A DNA stretch of 64,000 nucleotides from the NCBI GenBank assembly GCA_030651765.1, contig JAUSBY010000005.1, positions 310,001-374,000 of the forward strand, read 5' to 3'. The DNA comes from Coriobacteriia bacterium (lineage in GTDB: Bacteria > Actinomycetota > Coriobacteriia > Anaerosomatales > Anaerosomataceae). Numbering within the stretch: the first letter of the stretch is position 1; every line of letters begins with the position of its first letter. Shown here piece after piece: positions 44,140 through 52,988 of the stretch. The notes beneath the pieces were generated by a model, which saw only the letters and a program-made list of their open reading frames with translations, was not told where the DNA came from and did no database searches. Position numbers and translations under genes: made by a program.

Positions 44140-44673
44140 ATGTCCGAGACGCCGACAACGATCACACCGCGCGAGCGACTGCGCCGCCTTCCAGGCCGTG
44201 CCGTCGGGATGCTGCTCGTGTGGTTCGTCGTGACCGAGGCGGACATCCCGTCTCTCGTGATCGGCGTCCCGATCGCACTTGCCGCTGCCACGCTCTCGGT
44301 GGCCCTGCAACCCCGAAGTCTGTCGGGCGTCTATCTCCCGGGGGCGATCCGTTTCGCGCGGTTCTTCGCGGTCAACTCGGTGCTCGGCGGGATCGATGTC
44401 GCGTTTCGCGCGCTCGGCCCGCGCATGCGCCTTGCGCCCGCCATCGTGCACTACCCCCTGCGGATCAGCGGGTCGTTCCCGCGGGTCTTCTTCGCCAACA
44501 CCATCAGCATGCTTCCCGGAACCCTTAGCTCCCGCCTTACCGACGACACCGTCGAGGTGCACGTGCTCGACTGCACGCGGCCGGTGATCGAGGACCTCGC
44601 GAAGGTAGAGGAGCGCGTGGCCGACCTCTTCGGCGCACAGCTGTCCCCGCACGAGGGTGGTGGAGTCCTGTGA
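44140..44673 (+). CDS. mrpE: Na+/H+ antiporter subunit MrpE (MnhE/MbhA type)
   Basis: The 177-residue protein starts at ATG 44140. It has two or three hydrophobic helices (about 20-60), then ARFFAVNSVLGGIDVAFRAL and the family block HYPLRISGSFPRVFFANTISMLPGTLS with TVEVHVLD. MrpE is a small membrane subunit needed for assembly of the multi-subunit cation/proton antiporter. Its stop overlaps the GTG of mrpF (GTGA). It is the first gene of a nine-gene operon in which every junction overlaps. Confidence 0.92.
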   Translation: MSETPTTITPRERLRRLPGRAVGMLLVWFVVTEADIPSLVIGVPIALAAATLSVALQPRSLSGVYLPGAIRFARFFAVNSVLGGIDVAFRALGPRMRLAPAIVHYPLRISGSFPRVFFANTISMLPGTLSSRLTDDTVEVHVLDCTRPVIEDLAKVEERVADLFGAQLSPHEGGGVL

Positions 44674-44930
44674 CGCTCGCCCTCGAGATTCTTGCCACCG
44701 TCATCATGCTCACCGTCGCGCTCGGCATCTACCGTATCGAGCGTGGACCCACCGGAACGGATCGTATGCTCTCCGCGATGCTGTTCGGCACCTCGGGTGT
44801 GGCACTCACGCTCGTGCTTGGCGAGCTGACCGGCCTGCACGGCCTGCGCGACATGGCACTCGTCTTCGCTCTGCTCGGCGCGCTCACCGCTGTCGCGTTC
44901 GTCAAGCGCGCGTGGGGGGCCGACGACTGA
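44670..44930 (+). CDS. mrpF: Na+/H+ antiporter subunit MrpF
   Basis: The 86-residue protein has three membrane helices and the MrpF core IYRIERGPTGTDRMLSAMLF followed by LRDMALVFALLGALTAVAFVK. It starts with GTG overlapping mrpE and ends in TGATG shared with mrpG. It corresponds to MbhB of the archaeal membrane-bound hydrogenase antiporter module. Confidence 0.92.
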   Translation: MTLALEILATVIMLTVALGIYRIERGPTGTDRMLSAMLFGTSGVALTLVLGELTGLHGLRDMALVFALLGALTAVAFVKRAWGADD

Positions 44931-45247
44931 TGCCGTGGCAGACCGTCATCGATGTCATCACCTACGCGCTGTTCGCCGCGAGCGGTTTCTTCTTCTTAGC
45001 AGGCTCCGTCGGCCTCGTGCGGTTCCCCGACGTCTACACCCGACTGCACGCGCTCACCAAGTCCGACAACCTGGGGCTCGGGCTGGCGTCGACAGGCCTC
45101 GCGCTCCAGTCGGGCTCGTGGATCGTTGCCGCCAAACTGCTTCTCATCTGGATGATCGTCATAGTCGCCGGAGCCACCGCATGCTATCTGGTCGCCAACT
45201 CCGCGCGAAACAGCGGCATCGAGCCGTGGACCGGTGGTGACCGATGA
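44930..45247 (+). CDS. mrpG: Na+/H+ antiporter subunit MrpG
   Basis: The 105-residue protein has three helices with the MrpG signature GSVGLVRFPDVYTRLHALTK followed by DNLGLGLASTGLALQSG. ATG 44930 overlaps the mrpF stop (TGATG) and its stop overlaps the next start (ATGA). It corresponds to MbhC. Confidence 0.94.
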   Translation: MPWQTVIDVITYALFAASGFFFLAGSVGLVRFPDVYTRLHALTKSDNLGLGLASTGLALQSGSWIVAAKLLLIWMIVIVAGATACYLVANSARNSGIEPWTGGDR

Positions 45248-45528
45248 TGGGCATCTTCGACATCCTGCTTGTAGGCACGCTTCTGTGGATCGCGTTCGGT
45301 TCGCTCAACGAGAACAAGCTGTTCAAGTCCGTCGTCATGTTCATCATCTTCGGCCTGTTCATGGCGATCGCCTGGATCCGCCTCGGCTCGCCGGACGTCG
45401 CGCTTGCCGAAGCGGCTATCGGGGCGGGCGCGACCGGAGCGCTCATGCTCGACGCCGTCGGACACCTGCGCTCCCGCGCGACGCCATACCCCACCGGTCA
45501 CGAGAGCCGGGAGTCCGACGATGGGTGA
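45244..45528 (+). CDS. MbhD-like antiporter subunit (DUF4040)
   Basis: The 94-residue protein has three hydrophobic helices and the DUF4040/MbhD block WIRLGSPDVALAEAAIGAG followed by ATGALML. In Bacillus-type Mrp this segment is part of the C-terminus of the giant MrpA; here it is a separate gene, as in archaeal Mbh. The 15 C-terminal residues are soluble. It overlaps both neighbours. Confidence 0.85.
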   Translation: MMGIFDILLVGTLLWIAFGSLNENKLFKSVVMFIIFGLFMAIAWIRLGSPDVALAEAAIGAGATGALMLDAVGHLRSRATPYPTGHESRESDDG

Positions 45529-46213
45529 CCGGCGCCGCTTCCCCGCTCTCCTGCCGCTGCTCGCGAGCGGTGGCGTGCTCGCGTTTGTCGGCAGAGCCGT
45601 GCTGGCGCTGCCTCCCACCGCAAGCGGGCTGGCCGTGGAGATGCGCGACGGCGCGAAGGCCAGCGGCATCAAGAACGTCGTGACCGCCGTACTGCTCGAC
45701 TTCCGAGGTTACGACACGCTACTCGAGATTGCCGTGCTCATGCTCGCCACCGTGGCGGTTCTCTCCTTGCGCGAGGACCCTGCCGCGCTCTCACGGCGCA
45801 TCGCGGGCCGGGCCGGCCCGGTGCTCGGCGCGCTCACGCGCACGCTCGCTCCGCTCATGATCCTCGTAGCGGGACATCTCGTGTGGGTGGGCTCATCCGA
45901 ACCCGGGGGGGCCTTCCAGGGCGGTGCCGTCCTGGGTGCTGCGGGAATCCTCATGGTCCTTTCGGGCTATGCGCAGCCCGCGTGGGCCGGTCGGCGGATG
46001 GTGCGGTGGGTGCTGACCGTCGGCCTGCTCGCCTTCATCGGTGTCGCGCTCTACCCGATGCTCGGAGGCGGCTCCTTGCTGCAGTACCCCGACGAGAGCC
46101 GTAAGAACCTCATCCTGTTCATCGAGATCCTGCTCACGCTGTCGATCGGTGCAAGCATCCTGAGCCTGTTCCTGGCCTCGGCCTCGGCGACCGCAGGCGG
46201 TGAGCGTCCGTGA
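45521..46213 (+). CDS. mrpB: MrpB subunit with N-terminal MbhE-like domain
   Basis: The 230-residue protein starts at ATG 45521, overlapping the previous gene by 8 nt. Residues 1-85 (SGIKNVVTAVLLDFRGYDTL) match MbhE or the end of MrpA, and residues about 100-225 match MrpB/MbhF (LAPLMILVAGHLVWVGSSEP followed by GGAFQGGAVLGAAGILM). Fusion of these two units is expected from the Mbh order D-E-F. All segments are membrane helices. It is required for ion translocation in characterised Mrp complexes. Confidence 0.88.
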   Translation: MGDRRRFPALLPLLASGGVLAFVGRAVLALPPTASGLAVEMRDGAKASGIKNVVTAVLLDFRGYDTLLEIAVLMLATVAVLSLREDPAALSRRIAGRAGPVLGALTRTLAPLMILVAGHLVWVGSSEPGGAFQGGAVLGAAGILMVLSGYAQPAWAGRRMVRWVLTVGLLAFIGVALYPMLGGGSLLQYPDESRKNLILFIEILLTLSIGASILSLFLASASATAGGERP

Positions 46214-46530
46214 GCACATACCTCGTCTACACGGCAGGCGGTGTGCTGCTCTATGCACTCGGCACGTACGGTTTGCTCGCGAGGCCCCACCTCATCCATA
46301 AGGTGATCTCCGCCAACTTCATGGGAAGCGGCGTGTTCCTGATCCTTATAGGGTTGGGCAACCGTTCCCCGGAGAGCGGGCCGGACCCGGTTCCGCAGGC
46401 CATGGTGCTCACCGGCATCGTGGTGACCGTCGCGCTGACCGCGCTCGGCCTGGCCATCGTGAAGCGCTACTACACCGCCACGGGCCTCGACAATCTCGAC
46501 GACAAACCGTCGGCAGGTGGTGACCGGTGA
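46210..46530 (+). CDS. mrpC: Na+/H+ antiporter subunit MrpC (NuoK-like)
   Basis: The 106-residue protein has three helices, with KVISANFMGSGVFLILIGLG and DPVPQAMVLTGIVVTVALTA, which are MrpC/NuoK hallmarks including the quinone-side helix signature. GTG 46210 overlaps the mrpB stop and its stop overlaps mrpD. Confidence 0.93.
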   Translation: MSTYLVYTAGGVLLYALGTYGLLARPHLIHKVISANFMGSGVFLILIGLGNRSPESGPDPVPQAMVLTGIVVTVALTALGLAIVKRYYTATGLDNLDDKPSAGGDR

Positions 46531-48008
46531 ACGTGCTTGCCCAGTCGCCCGGACTGCTCGTCGCCGTCCCGCTCGCAGGCGCCGCCATCTCATTCGTCGC
46601 GGGCAGGCGCCGCGCACCCCACGTGGCGATCACGACCGCCCTCGTCGTGCTGACACTTGCCGTCGCGCTCGCGGTGCACGTCCTTGACGGCGGACCGTTC
46701 CGCTACCAGGTCGGCGGTTGGGGCGCGCCGCTCGGCATAGACCTCGTTGCCGACGGCGCCGCGGCGCTGTTCCTCGTGCTGACCGCCATCGTAGGACTGG
46801 TCGTCACGCTCTACGCCACAGCGTACTTCCGCACCGACGACGAGACCGCGTACGGTCACGGCTTGTTCTGGACCTTGTGGCTGTTCATGTGGACGTCGCT
46901 CAATGCCCTCTTCCTCACCGGCGACGTCTTCAACGTGTACGTATGCCTGGAACTCGTCGGAATCTCGGCGGTCACGCTCGTGACTATCGGCGGCGGCGCC
47001 GAGGCGCTCCGTGCCGGTGCACGCTACCTGTTCGCGAGCATGCTTGGCGCGATGACGTACCTGCTCGGCGTGGCGCTTCTGTACGCGGCCACCGGCCAAC
47101 TCGACATGGACGTACTGCGCACCACGCTCGTGGCCGACACGACGGCCGCCACCGGTCTCGCACTGATGATAGCGGCGCTCGTGCTGAAGACCGCGCTCGT
47201 TCCCGCGCACTTCTGGCTTCCCGCCGCTCATGGCTCCGCACCGTCTCCGGTGAGTGCGGTACTGTCGTCGCTCGTGGTCAAGGGTTCCTACTTCGTCATC
47301 CTGCGCCTCATGCTCGACGTCATGCCCGCCGGCTACCTGCCCGGAGTCGATATCGTCCTCGGTGTTCTCGGCTCGGCCGCCATCGTATGGGGCTCGGTGC
47401 AGGCCCTCCTGCAGACACGCATCAAACAGCTGGTCGCGTACTCCACCGTCGCGCAGATCGGGTACCTGTTCCTTGTCTTCCCGCTCGCCCGTCACGGCGC
47501 CGACGTCCTGACGCTCGCACTCACCGGCGTGCTCGTCCACGCGCTGTCGCACGGACTCGCGAAAGGCAGCCTGTTCCTCGGGGCCGGCAGTCTCATGACA
47601 CGCTTCGGTCACGACCGCATCGCCGATATGGCGGGAGCGGCCCGATCGGCGCCCGCGCTCACGTTCGGCGTCGCACTGGCCGGCGTCACCATGATGGGTC
47701 TGCCGCCGAGCGGAGGCTTTGGCGCCAAGTGGCTACTCGTGTCCGCCGCGCTCGCCAGCGGCGAGTGGTGGTGGGCGGTGGTCCTCGTCATCGGAGGCCT
47801 GCTGGCTGCCGCCTACATGTTCCGCCTTCTGAGCGTACTGCTCGTCGATGCCCCAACGGAACTCCACGCCTCGAAGGGTGATATCCGGACCGAGTGGCTT
47901 CCCCTCGCACTCGCACTCGGCGCGGTGCTGCTCGTCCTCGCGATACCGCTCGTGAGCGACCTCGCGGCAGCGAGTAACGTGCTCATTCACGCGGGGGTGA
48001 CGCCGTGA
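46527..48008 (+). CDS. mrpD: Na+/H+ antiporter subunit MrpD-like, first copy
   Basis: The 493-residue protein has about 14 membrane helices and the Nqo12/13/14-type antiporter domain. Key ionisable residues are visible: Glu in YVCLELVGISAVTLV, Lys in LVLKTALVPAHFWLPAAHG and Lys in RIKQLVAYSTVAQIGYL, with a His-rich LVHALSHGLAKGSLF. This copy aligns in position with MbhH/MrpD. It starts with GTG 46527. Confidence 0.93.
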   Translation: MNVLAQSPGLLVAVPLAGAAISFVAGRRRAPHVAITTALVVLTLAVALAVHVLDGGPFRYQVGGWGAPLGIDLVADGAAALFLVLTAIVGLVVTLYATAYFRTDDETAYGHGLFWTLWLFMWTSLNALFLTGDVFNVYVCLELVGISAVTLVTIGGGAEALRAGARYLFASMLGAMTYLLGVALLYAATGQLDMDVLRTTLVADTTAATGLALMIAALVLKTALVPAHFWLPAAHGSAPSPVSAVLSSLVVKGSYFVILRLMLDVMPAGYLPGVDIVLGVLGSAAIVWGSVQALLQTRIKQLVAYSTVAQIGYLFLVFPLARHGADVLTLALTGVLVHALSHGLAKGSLFLGAGSLMTRFGHDRIADMAGAARSAPALTFGVALAGVTMMGLPPSGGFGAKWLLVSAALASGEWWWAVVLVIGGLLAAAYMFRLLSVLLVDAPTELHASKGDIRTEWLPLALALGAVLLVLAIPLVSDLAAASNVLIHAGVTP

Positions 48009-49474
48009 CGGCCTGGCTCCCCATGCTCGTCCCGGCCATCGCCGGTATCGCGACCTTCGCGCTCGGCAAGTCGCGTGGTCGCGCGCGCAACGTCGTCAAC
48101 CTCGCCGCGGCCGCGATCTCGATCGCGCTTGTGGCGCGGCTCGTCGTGCACGCCTACAACGGTACTGTCATCTCCTCGACCATCCCGATGCTCCCCGGGC
48201 TCGGCCTCGGCATGAGCGCCGATCTTCTCGGCCTGCTGTTCGCCACCGTCGCGACCGTCCTGTGGGGCGTGACGCTCGTCTATGCGATCGGCTACATGGA
48301 TCACGCCACTGACCGCGCGCGCTTCTTCGGGTTCTTCGCGCTGTGCATCGCGGCGGCCAACGGCGTGGCTCTGGCCGACGACCCGCTCAGCCTCTTCATC
48401 TTCTACGAGATCCTGTCCCTGACGACGTACCCCCTCGTGGTACACACCGGCACGCCCGAGGCGCTGGCAGCAGGACGCAAGTACCTCTTCTACGCGCTCG
48501 GCGGCGGCGCTGCGCTGCTCGTCGGTGTCGCGTGGCTCGCCGTCATCGCGGGACAGACGCCCTTCACGCCTGGCGGCGCGCTCGCAGCTGTCTCCGACCG
48601 CACCGCCGAATTGCGCGTGATCTTCGCGCTCTTGGTGGCCGGCTTCGGCGTGAAGGCGGCGCTCATGCCGCTGCATGGCTGGCTGCCGGGCGCGATGGTC
48701 GCACCCGCGCCGGTGAGCTCGCTCCTGCACGCGGTCGCCGTCGTGAAGGCCGGCGTCTTCGGCATCATCCGGCTGGTGAACGAGCTCTACGGCCCCGAGC
48801 TTGCCACCTCGCTCGGCGTGGCGACACCGCTCGCGATCCTCGCTGCGGTCTCGATCATCATCGCCTCGGTCATCGCGCTGCGTCAGGACGACTTCAAGCG
48901 CCGGCTCGCGTACTCCACGATCGCCCAGCTCTCGTACATCACACTGGGCACGGCCCTGTGCTCCCCGCTCGCGGCCGCCGGCGCGCTCGCCCACCTCGCA
49001 CACCACGCAGTCATGAAGATCACGATGTTCTTCACCGCCGGGAGTGTCTACGAGACCTTGCACGTGAAGAAGGTGAGCCAGATGCCCGGCCTTGCGCGCC
49101 GCATGCCGCTGACCATGGCCTCGTTCGCGGTAGCCGCCTTCGCACTCGCCGGCATCCCGCCGCTCGTCGGCTTCGCGAGCAAGTGGATGCTCGGCGTCGG
49201 CTCCGCCCAGAGCGGATCGGTGTGGGCACTCATCGTCTACGTGTCGAGCGGCGCGCTGGCGCTCGGCTACATGGTTCCCATCCTGACGTCGGCGCTGCGC
49301 GAAGGGGACCACACCCCGGCCCGGGGTGCCGAGAGCGACCCGCGGATGCTGTGGCCGATCGTCACGGTCGGCGTGCTTACGGTCGTACTGGGCCTTACCG
49401 CCGGACTGCCCGGCTCACCGGTGCACTGGGCCATGACCGCGATCGCGCCCTCGTTCGGGGGGTGGACACCGTGA
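48005..49474 (+). CDS. MrpD-like antiporter subunit, second copy
   Basis: The 489-residue protein begins with GTG overlapping the first copy. It has FYEILSLTTYPLVVHTGTPE (conserved Glu), GVKAALMPLHGWLPGAM (Lys), DFKRRLAYSTIAQLSYI (Lys) and LAHHAVMKITMFF, so all residues of a proton path are kept. It could represent the antiporter domain of MrpA split off as its own protein, or an additional pumping unit. Two consecutive MrpD-like genes are not usual in bacterial Mrp operons. Confidence 0.9.
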   Translation: MTAWLPMLVPAIAGIATFALGKSRGRARNVVNLAAAAISIALVARLVVHAYNGTVISSTIPMLPGLGLGMSADLLGLLFATVATVLWGVTLVYAIGYMDHATDRARFFGFFALCIAAANGVALADDPLSLFIFYEILSLTTYPLVVHTGTPEALAAGRKYLFYALGGGAALLVGVAWLAVIAGQTPFTPGGALAAVSDRTAELRVIFALLVAGFGVKAALMPLHGWLPGAMVAPAPVSSLLHAVAVVKAGVFGIIRLVNELYGPELATSLGVATPLAILAAVSIIIASVIALRQDDFKRRLAYSTIAQLSYITLGTALCSPLAAAGALAHLAHHAVMKITMFFTAGSVYETLHVKKVSQMPGLARRMPLTMASFAVAAFALAGIPPLVGFASKWMLGVGSAQSGSVWALIVYVSSGALALGYMVPILTSALREGDHTPARGAESDPRMLWPIVTVGVLTVVLGLTAGLPGSPVHWAMTAIAPSFGGWTP

Positions 49475-51024
49475 CCCCGGTCCTCCCCGCCGGCATCGGC
49501 TCGCTGACGTTCTCGCTTGACGAGACCGGCACGCCGTTTCTCATCCTCTTCGCGTTCCTGTGGACGATCTCCGGGCTGTACGCATTCGCCACCACGCCGG
49601 CAGGAGAACGCGCCCGGCTCTTCGCCTACTTCGTGCCGTCCGCACTCGGCGGCGTGACCGTCGCGCTCGCCGGCGACGCCATCTCCTTCTACCTCTGCTT
49701 CGCGCTCATGGCGATCCCGGCGTGGGGCCTGATCACCCACGTCGGCACGCCCGAGGCACGCCGCGCGGGAGCGATCTATCTGACCCTCACCGCCATCGGT
49801 GAGGCGGCCCTGCTGGCGGCCCTCGTCATCATGGCCGTCGAGGCCGACTCCCTCGCCCTTCCCGTGCTTGCCGAGGCGATCGGCACCTCACCTCTGCGTG
49901 ACATCGCCGTCGCGCTCCTGCTCGCCTCGATCGGCCTCAAGATCGGCACGCTCCCCGCCAGCGGCTTCCTTCCGCTGAGTTACACCTACACCCCGGCGGG
50001 CGCCGCTTCGGCACTCGCTGGAGCCTCGGCCAAGGTCGGCGCTCTCGCGATGCTCCGGCTCCTGCCGGCAGGCGTGATGCCCGAGGAGTGGGCGTACGTG
50101 GTGATGGCTCTCGGCATGGCGACGGCGTTTCTCGCCGCGATCCTCGGCACGCTCACCACCACCCCGCGCGCCGTGCTCGGCTACTCGAGCGCAAGCCAGA
50201 TGGGCCTCATCCTCGTCGCAGCCGGCGTCAGTCTCACCAGTGTGGAGGCGGCGCCACTCGCCTACGGCGCGATCGTAGCGTTCTCGCTGCATCACGGCCT
50301 CGCCAAGAGCGCGCTCGTCCTTGGCGACGATGTCGTCTCACGCCTCACCGGTTCTGCGCGCACGGCGGCGCTCGCCGCCCTCGCCCTCCCCGTCCTCGCG
50401 CTCGTCGGTGCGCCGCTCACCAGCGGGTTCGTTGCCAAGTACGCGCTCAAGGACGCCGTCCACGCGCTGCACGGCACGGTTCCGGAGGCGGTCTACGCGC
50501 TTCTCCCGTGGACGGCGATCGGGACCGCCGCGCTCATGCTGCGCTTCTTCGCACTCACCCGTGAGCGTACCGCCGAGACACGTGTGTCGTCGCCCCGGAT
50601 ACCGATCGCGCTGTGGAGCCTGGTGCTCGCCGCGGTCGCACTGGTCGTGTGGATATGGCCCGCCCAATGGAACGTGCACGCCATCGAAAGCGCGCTCTCG
50701 CCCTCGTCGATGTGGACCGCGCTCTGGCCCGGACTGATAGCGATCGCGGGCTGGATGGCGCTTCGCTACGCGCCGAGGAGCGCACAACGACTGACCGGCA
50801 TCGTGCCTCCCGGAGATGTGCTGCTCGGACTCGCTGCGGCCGTGACCGCCGCAGACCGCTGGCTCGCAGGACGGTCGCGGTCCCGAGGGGTGACCGCACG
50901 AGACGAGCGTGCTGACATCGGACATTCGCTCCGCGCGGCGGAACGCTCTGCCGTAGCGTGGACGGCGGCCAGCACGCTGTTCGTGCTGCTCGTGCTGCTC
51001 CTCGTGGCGCTCGGTACGCGCTAG
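49471..51024 (+). CDS. MrpD/MrpA-like antiporter subunit, third and divergent copy
   Basis: The 517-residue protein starts at GTG 49471 (GTGA overlap); an in-frame GTG 9 nt earlier is possible. Conserved segments include LASIGLKIGTLPASGFLPLS (Lys), TTPRAVLGYSSASQMGLILV and FSLHHGLAKSALVLGDD. The Glu of helix 5 is not evident, where FALMAIPAWGLITHVGTPE is found. The C-terminal part (about 445-517) is a charged segment ending in a last helix. It is a third large antiporter-like subunit, probably replacing one half of MrpA. Confidence 0.85.
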   Translation: MTPVLPAGIGSLTFSLDETGTPFLILFAFLWTISGLYAFATTPAGERARLFAYFVPSALGGVTVALAGDAISFYLCFALMAIPAWGLITHVGTPEARRAGAIYLTLTAIGEAALLAALVIMAVEADSLALPVLAEAIGTSPLRDIAVALLLASIGLKIGTLPASGFLPLSYTYTPAGAASALAGASAKVGALAMLRLLPAGVMPEEWAYVVMALGMATAFLAAILGTLTTTPRAVLGYSSASQMGLILVAAGVSLTSVEAAPLAYGAIVAFSLHHGLAKSALVLGDDVVSRLTGSARTAALAALALPVLALVGAPLTSGFVAKYALKDAVHALHGTVPEAVYALLPWTAIGTAALMLRFFALTRERTAETRVSSPRIPIALWSLVLAAVALVVWIWPAQWNVHAIESALSPSSMWTALWPGLIAIAGWMALRYAPRSAQRLTGIVPPGDVLLGLAAAVTAADRWLAGRSRSRGVTARDERADIGHSLRAAERSAVAWTAASTLFVLLVLLLVALGTR

Positions 51025-51062
51025 GTGCGGCCGTACCCTCCCCGGGCGCGACTCATGCAGAC

Positions 51063-51215
51063 CTAGACGCCGTACTTGAGCTGGATGCGCCGCGCCTGAT
51101 CGAGGCGGAATAGACCGCGCTCGAGATCCTTTGGATCGGCGATGTTCTCGACTGCCCATGCGAGGATATCGCGAGGCACGAGGGGGTAGCGCTTGCGCGC
51201 TTCGGCGACGGTCAT
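51063..51215 (-). CDS. Small uncharacterised protein
   Basis: A 50-codon frame begins at ATG 51215, with GAAGGAG 8 nt upstream. It encodes a soluble, helical protein: ARKRYPLVPRDILAWAVENI in the middle and LERGLFRLDQARRIQLKY near the end. I recognise no family. It lies 170 nt downstream of ubiX on the same strand and convergent with the Mrp operon. Good ribosome site and protein-like composition support a real gene. Confidence 0.5.
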   Translation of the reverse strand: MTVAEARKRYPLVPRDILAWAVENIADPKDLERGLFRLDQARRIQLKYGV

Positions 51216-51385
51216 GGCTGCGGCTCCTTCTACGACGACTGCTACGACTGCTGCGATGACTAGAGCTGACACGTCTACAGCGGATTGTGCGCGAACGCAG
51301 CCAAACCGTCAAGTGTCACTCGAGACTCAGTGCCGTTCAAACGCGCCATTTCCGTCAGCGTGCCGGACCCAGCGCACGGGAGCGC

Positions 51386-51979
51386 TTACGATCCCCACCG
51401 CTCGAACAGGCGGTGTTCGACGCCGAGAACGTCGAGTACCTTGCCGACGACGAAGTTCACCATGTCGTCGACGGTCGCCGGACGCTGGTAGAATGCCGGC
51501 ATCGCGGGGACGATGACCGCTCCGGCTTCAGCGAGCGCGGTCAGATTGCGCAGGTGGATCAGATTGAGCGGCGTCTCGCGCGGAACCATCACAAGTGTCC
51601 GCCGCTCCTTGAGGGTAACGTCGGCGGCTCGCTCCGCAAGGTCGGAGGCAAGCCCAGCCGCGACCGACCCGACGAAACCCATCGAAGCCGGCATGACGAT
51701 CGTCGCGTCTATGGCAGACGATCCCGAGGCGACCGCGTCGAACAGATCGTCGTGCGACACGACCCGCAACGGCGAGTCGGACCGCAGCTCCAGGAACCCC
51801 AGCACCGCCTCACGGGCGCCGGTCTCCGGCAGTTCGAAGCCGAGTTCGTAGGCGGTCACCTCGGCACCGGCCTTGGTGAAGATGAGCGTCACTTCGCCGA
51901 CCAGGAGCAACTGCTCGACGAGCCGCATCCCGTAAGCCGAGCCGGACGCCCCCGTGATGACCACGGTGTAGCGCTTCAT
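51386..51979 (-). CDS. ubiX: Flavin prenyltransferase UbiX (MqnM-like)
   Basis: The 197-residue protein starts at ATG 51979, behind GGAAGGGG; a GTG two codons upstream is weaker. It has VVITGASGSAYGMRLVEQL, the VMPASMGFVGSVAAGLASDL active loop, and MVPRETPLNLIHLRNL with MPAFYQRPATVDDMVNFVVG. UbiX attaches a dimethylallyl group to FMN to make the prenyl-FMN cofactor used by UbiD. The ubiA and ubiD genes lie immediately upstream, so the three act together. Confidence 0.94.
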   Translation of the reverse strand: MKRYTVVITGASGSAYGMRLVEQLLLVGEVTLIFTKAGAEVTAYELGFELPETGAREAVLGFLELRSDSPLRVVSHDDLFDAVASGSSAIDATIVMPASMGFVGSVAAGLASDLAERAADVTLKERRTLVMVPRETPLNLIHLRNLTALAEAGAVIVPAMPAFYQRPATVDDMVNFVVGKVLDVLGVEHRLFERWGS

Positions 51980-51992
51980 ACGCACCCCTTCC

Positions 51993-52988
51993 CTACGAGA
52001 GAAGCCGATCGGCGAGCGCCCCGGCGAACACGACGATCGCGATCACGCCGTTGACCGTGAAGAAGGCGGCGTTCACGCGCGACAGGTCCGCAGCCGACAC
52101 GATGCTGTTCTCATACCACAGCAAGGCGGCGGCCACACTCACTCCGGCGTACCAGGGCCAGCTCGCTCCGGCGAGGACCCCACCGAGCACGAGGAACGCA
52201 ACCGTCAGTACGTGTGCGACGCGCGTCTGCACGAGCGCTCTCGCGATGCCCCGGTCTGCCGGCATCGAGTGCACGCCGTCTCGGCGGTCGTACTCGACGT
52301 CCTGCGTCGCATAGATGATGTCGAATCCCGCGGTCCACAGCGCAACCGCAAGCCCGAGGACCCACGGCGCCGGATGCCCGAGCGGCGCGCCGAGCGCTAC
52401 CCAGGCCCCCACGGGCGCAAGTCCCAGACACAGACCGAGCCAGTAGTGGCACAGCGGCGTGAACCGCTTCGTATACGGATAGATGAGAAAGGCCGCGAGC
52501 ACGATCGGCCACAGCGTCCTCGTGACCGGCGCGAGCCTCCACACGGCAAACAAGAACGCGGCGAGCACAACGAGCGCGAACAACCACAGCTCGCCCGCGG
52601 CGATCATCCCGGCGGGTATGGCTCGCCCTGCGGTGCGCGGGTTGCGAGCGTCGATCTCCGCGTCCGCGGCGCGGTTGACGACGAACGCAAAGGAACGTGC
52701 GCCGACCATCGCGATCGTGATCCACACGAGCGCCTGCCACGACGGCCAGCCGCCGTTGAAGCCATCGAGCGGGACGACCCAGCCGCCACCGACGGCGACT
52801 ACGAGCACCCGCTCCGCGGCATCACGAGCGGGGCCGACAAGAGAGCCGTCCACGTACCCATCGGATAGGCGGCCGACGTAAGCGGACGCGTATAGCGCGC
52901 CGATGTAGGCGTACGGGAGCGCGAAGATCGAGTGCTCGAACCTGACGAGATCGAGCAACACCCTCACCTTCTCGGCGATCCTGCTCAC
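51993..52988 (-). CDS. ubiA: UbiA-family prenyltransferase (MqnP/MenA-side menaquinone enzyme)
   Basis: The 331-residue protein starts at GTG 52988 in a GTGA overlap with the ubiD stop. It has eight or nine membrane helices, the first Asp-rich motif in NRAADAEIDARNPRTAGR, and the second in DVEYDRRDGVHSMPADRG. These bind the Mg-prenyl diphosphate. The linkage to ubiX and ubiD suggests prenylation of dihydroxynaphthoate carboxylate in the futalosine menaquinone route (MqnP), though a 4-hydroxybenzoate-type substrate is not excluded. A roughly 20-residue soluble insert between helices 1 and 2 is unusual. Confidence 0.9.
   Translation of the reverse strand: MSRIAEKVRVLLDLVRFEHSIFALPYAYIGALYASAYVGRLSDGYVDGSLVGPARDAAERVLVVAVGGGWVVPLDGFNGGWPSWQALVWITIAMVGARSFAFVVNRAADAEIDARNPRTAGRAIPAGMIAAGELWLFALVVLAAFLFAVWRLAPVTRTLWPIVLAAFLIYPYTKRFTPLCHYWLGLCLGLAPVGAWVALGAPLGHPAPWVLGLAVALWTAGFDIIYATQDVEYDRRDGVHSMPADRGIARALVQTRVAHVLTVAFLVLGGVLAGASWPWYAGVSVAAALLWYENSIVSAADLSRVNAAFFTVNGVIAIVVFAGALADRLLS

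Noticed and set aside
43759-44652. 297-codon minus-strand open frame over the tRNA and mrpE region
   Set aside because: It runs across two tRNA genes and mrpE; composition is shadow-like.
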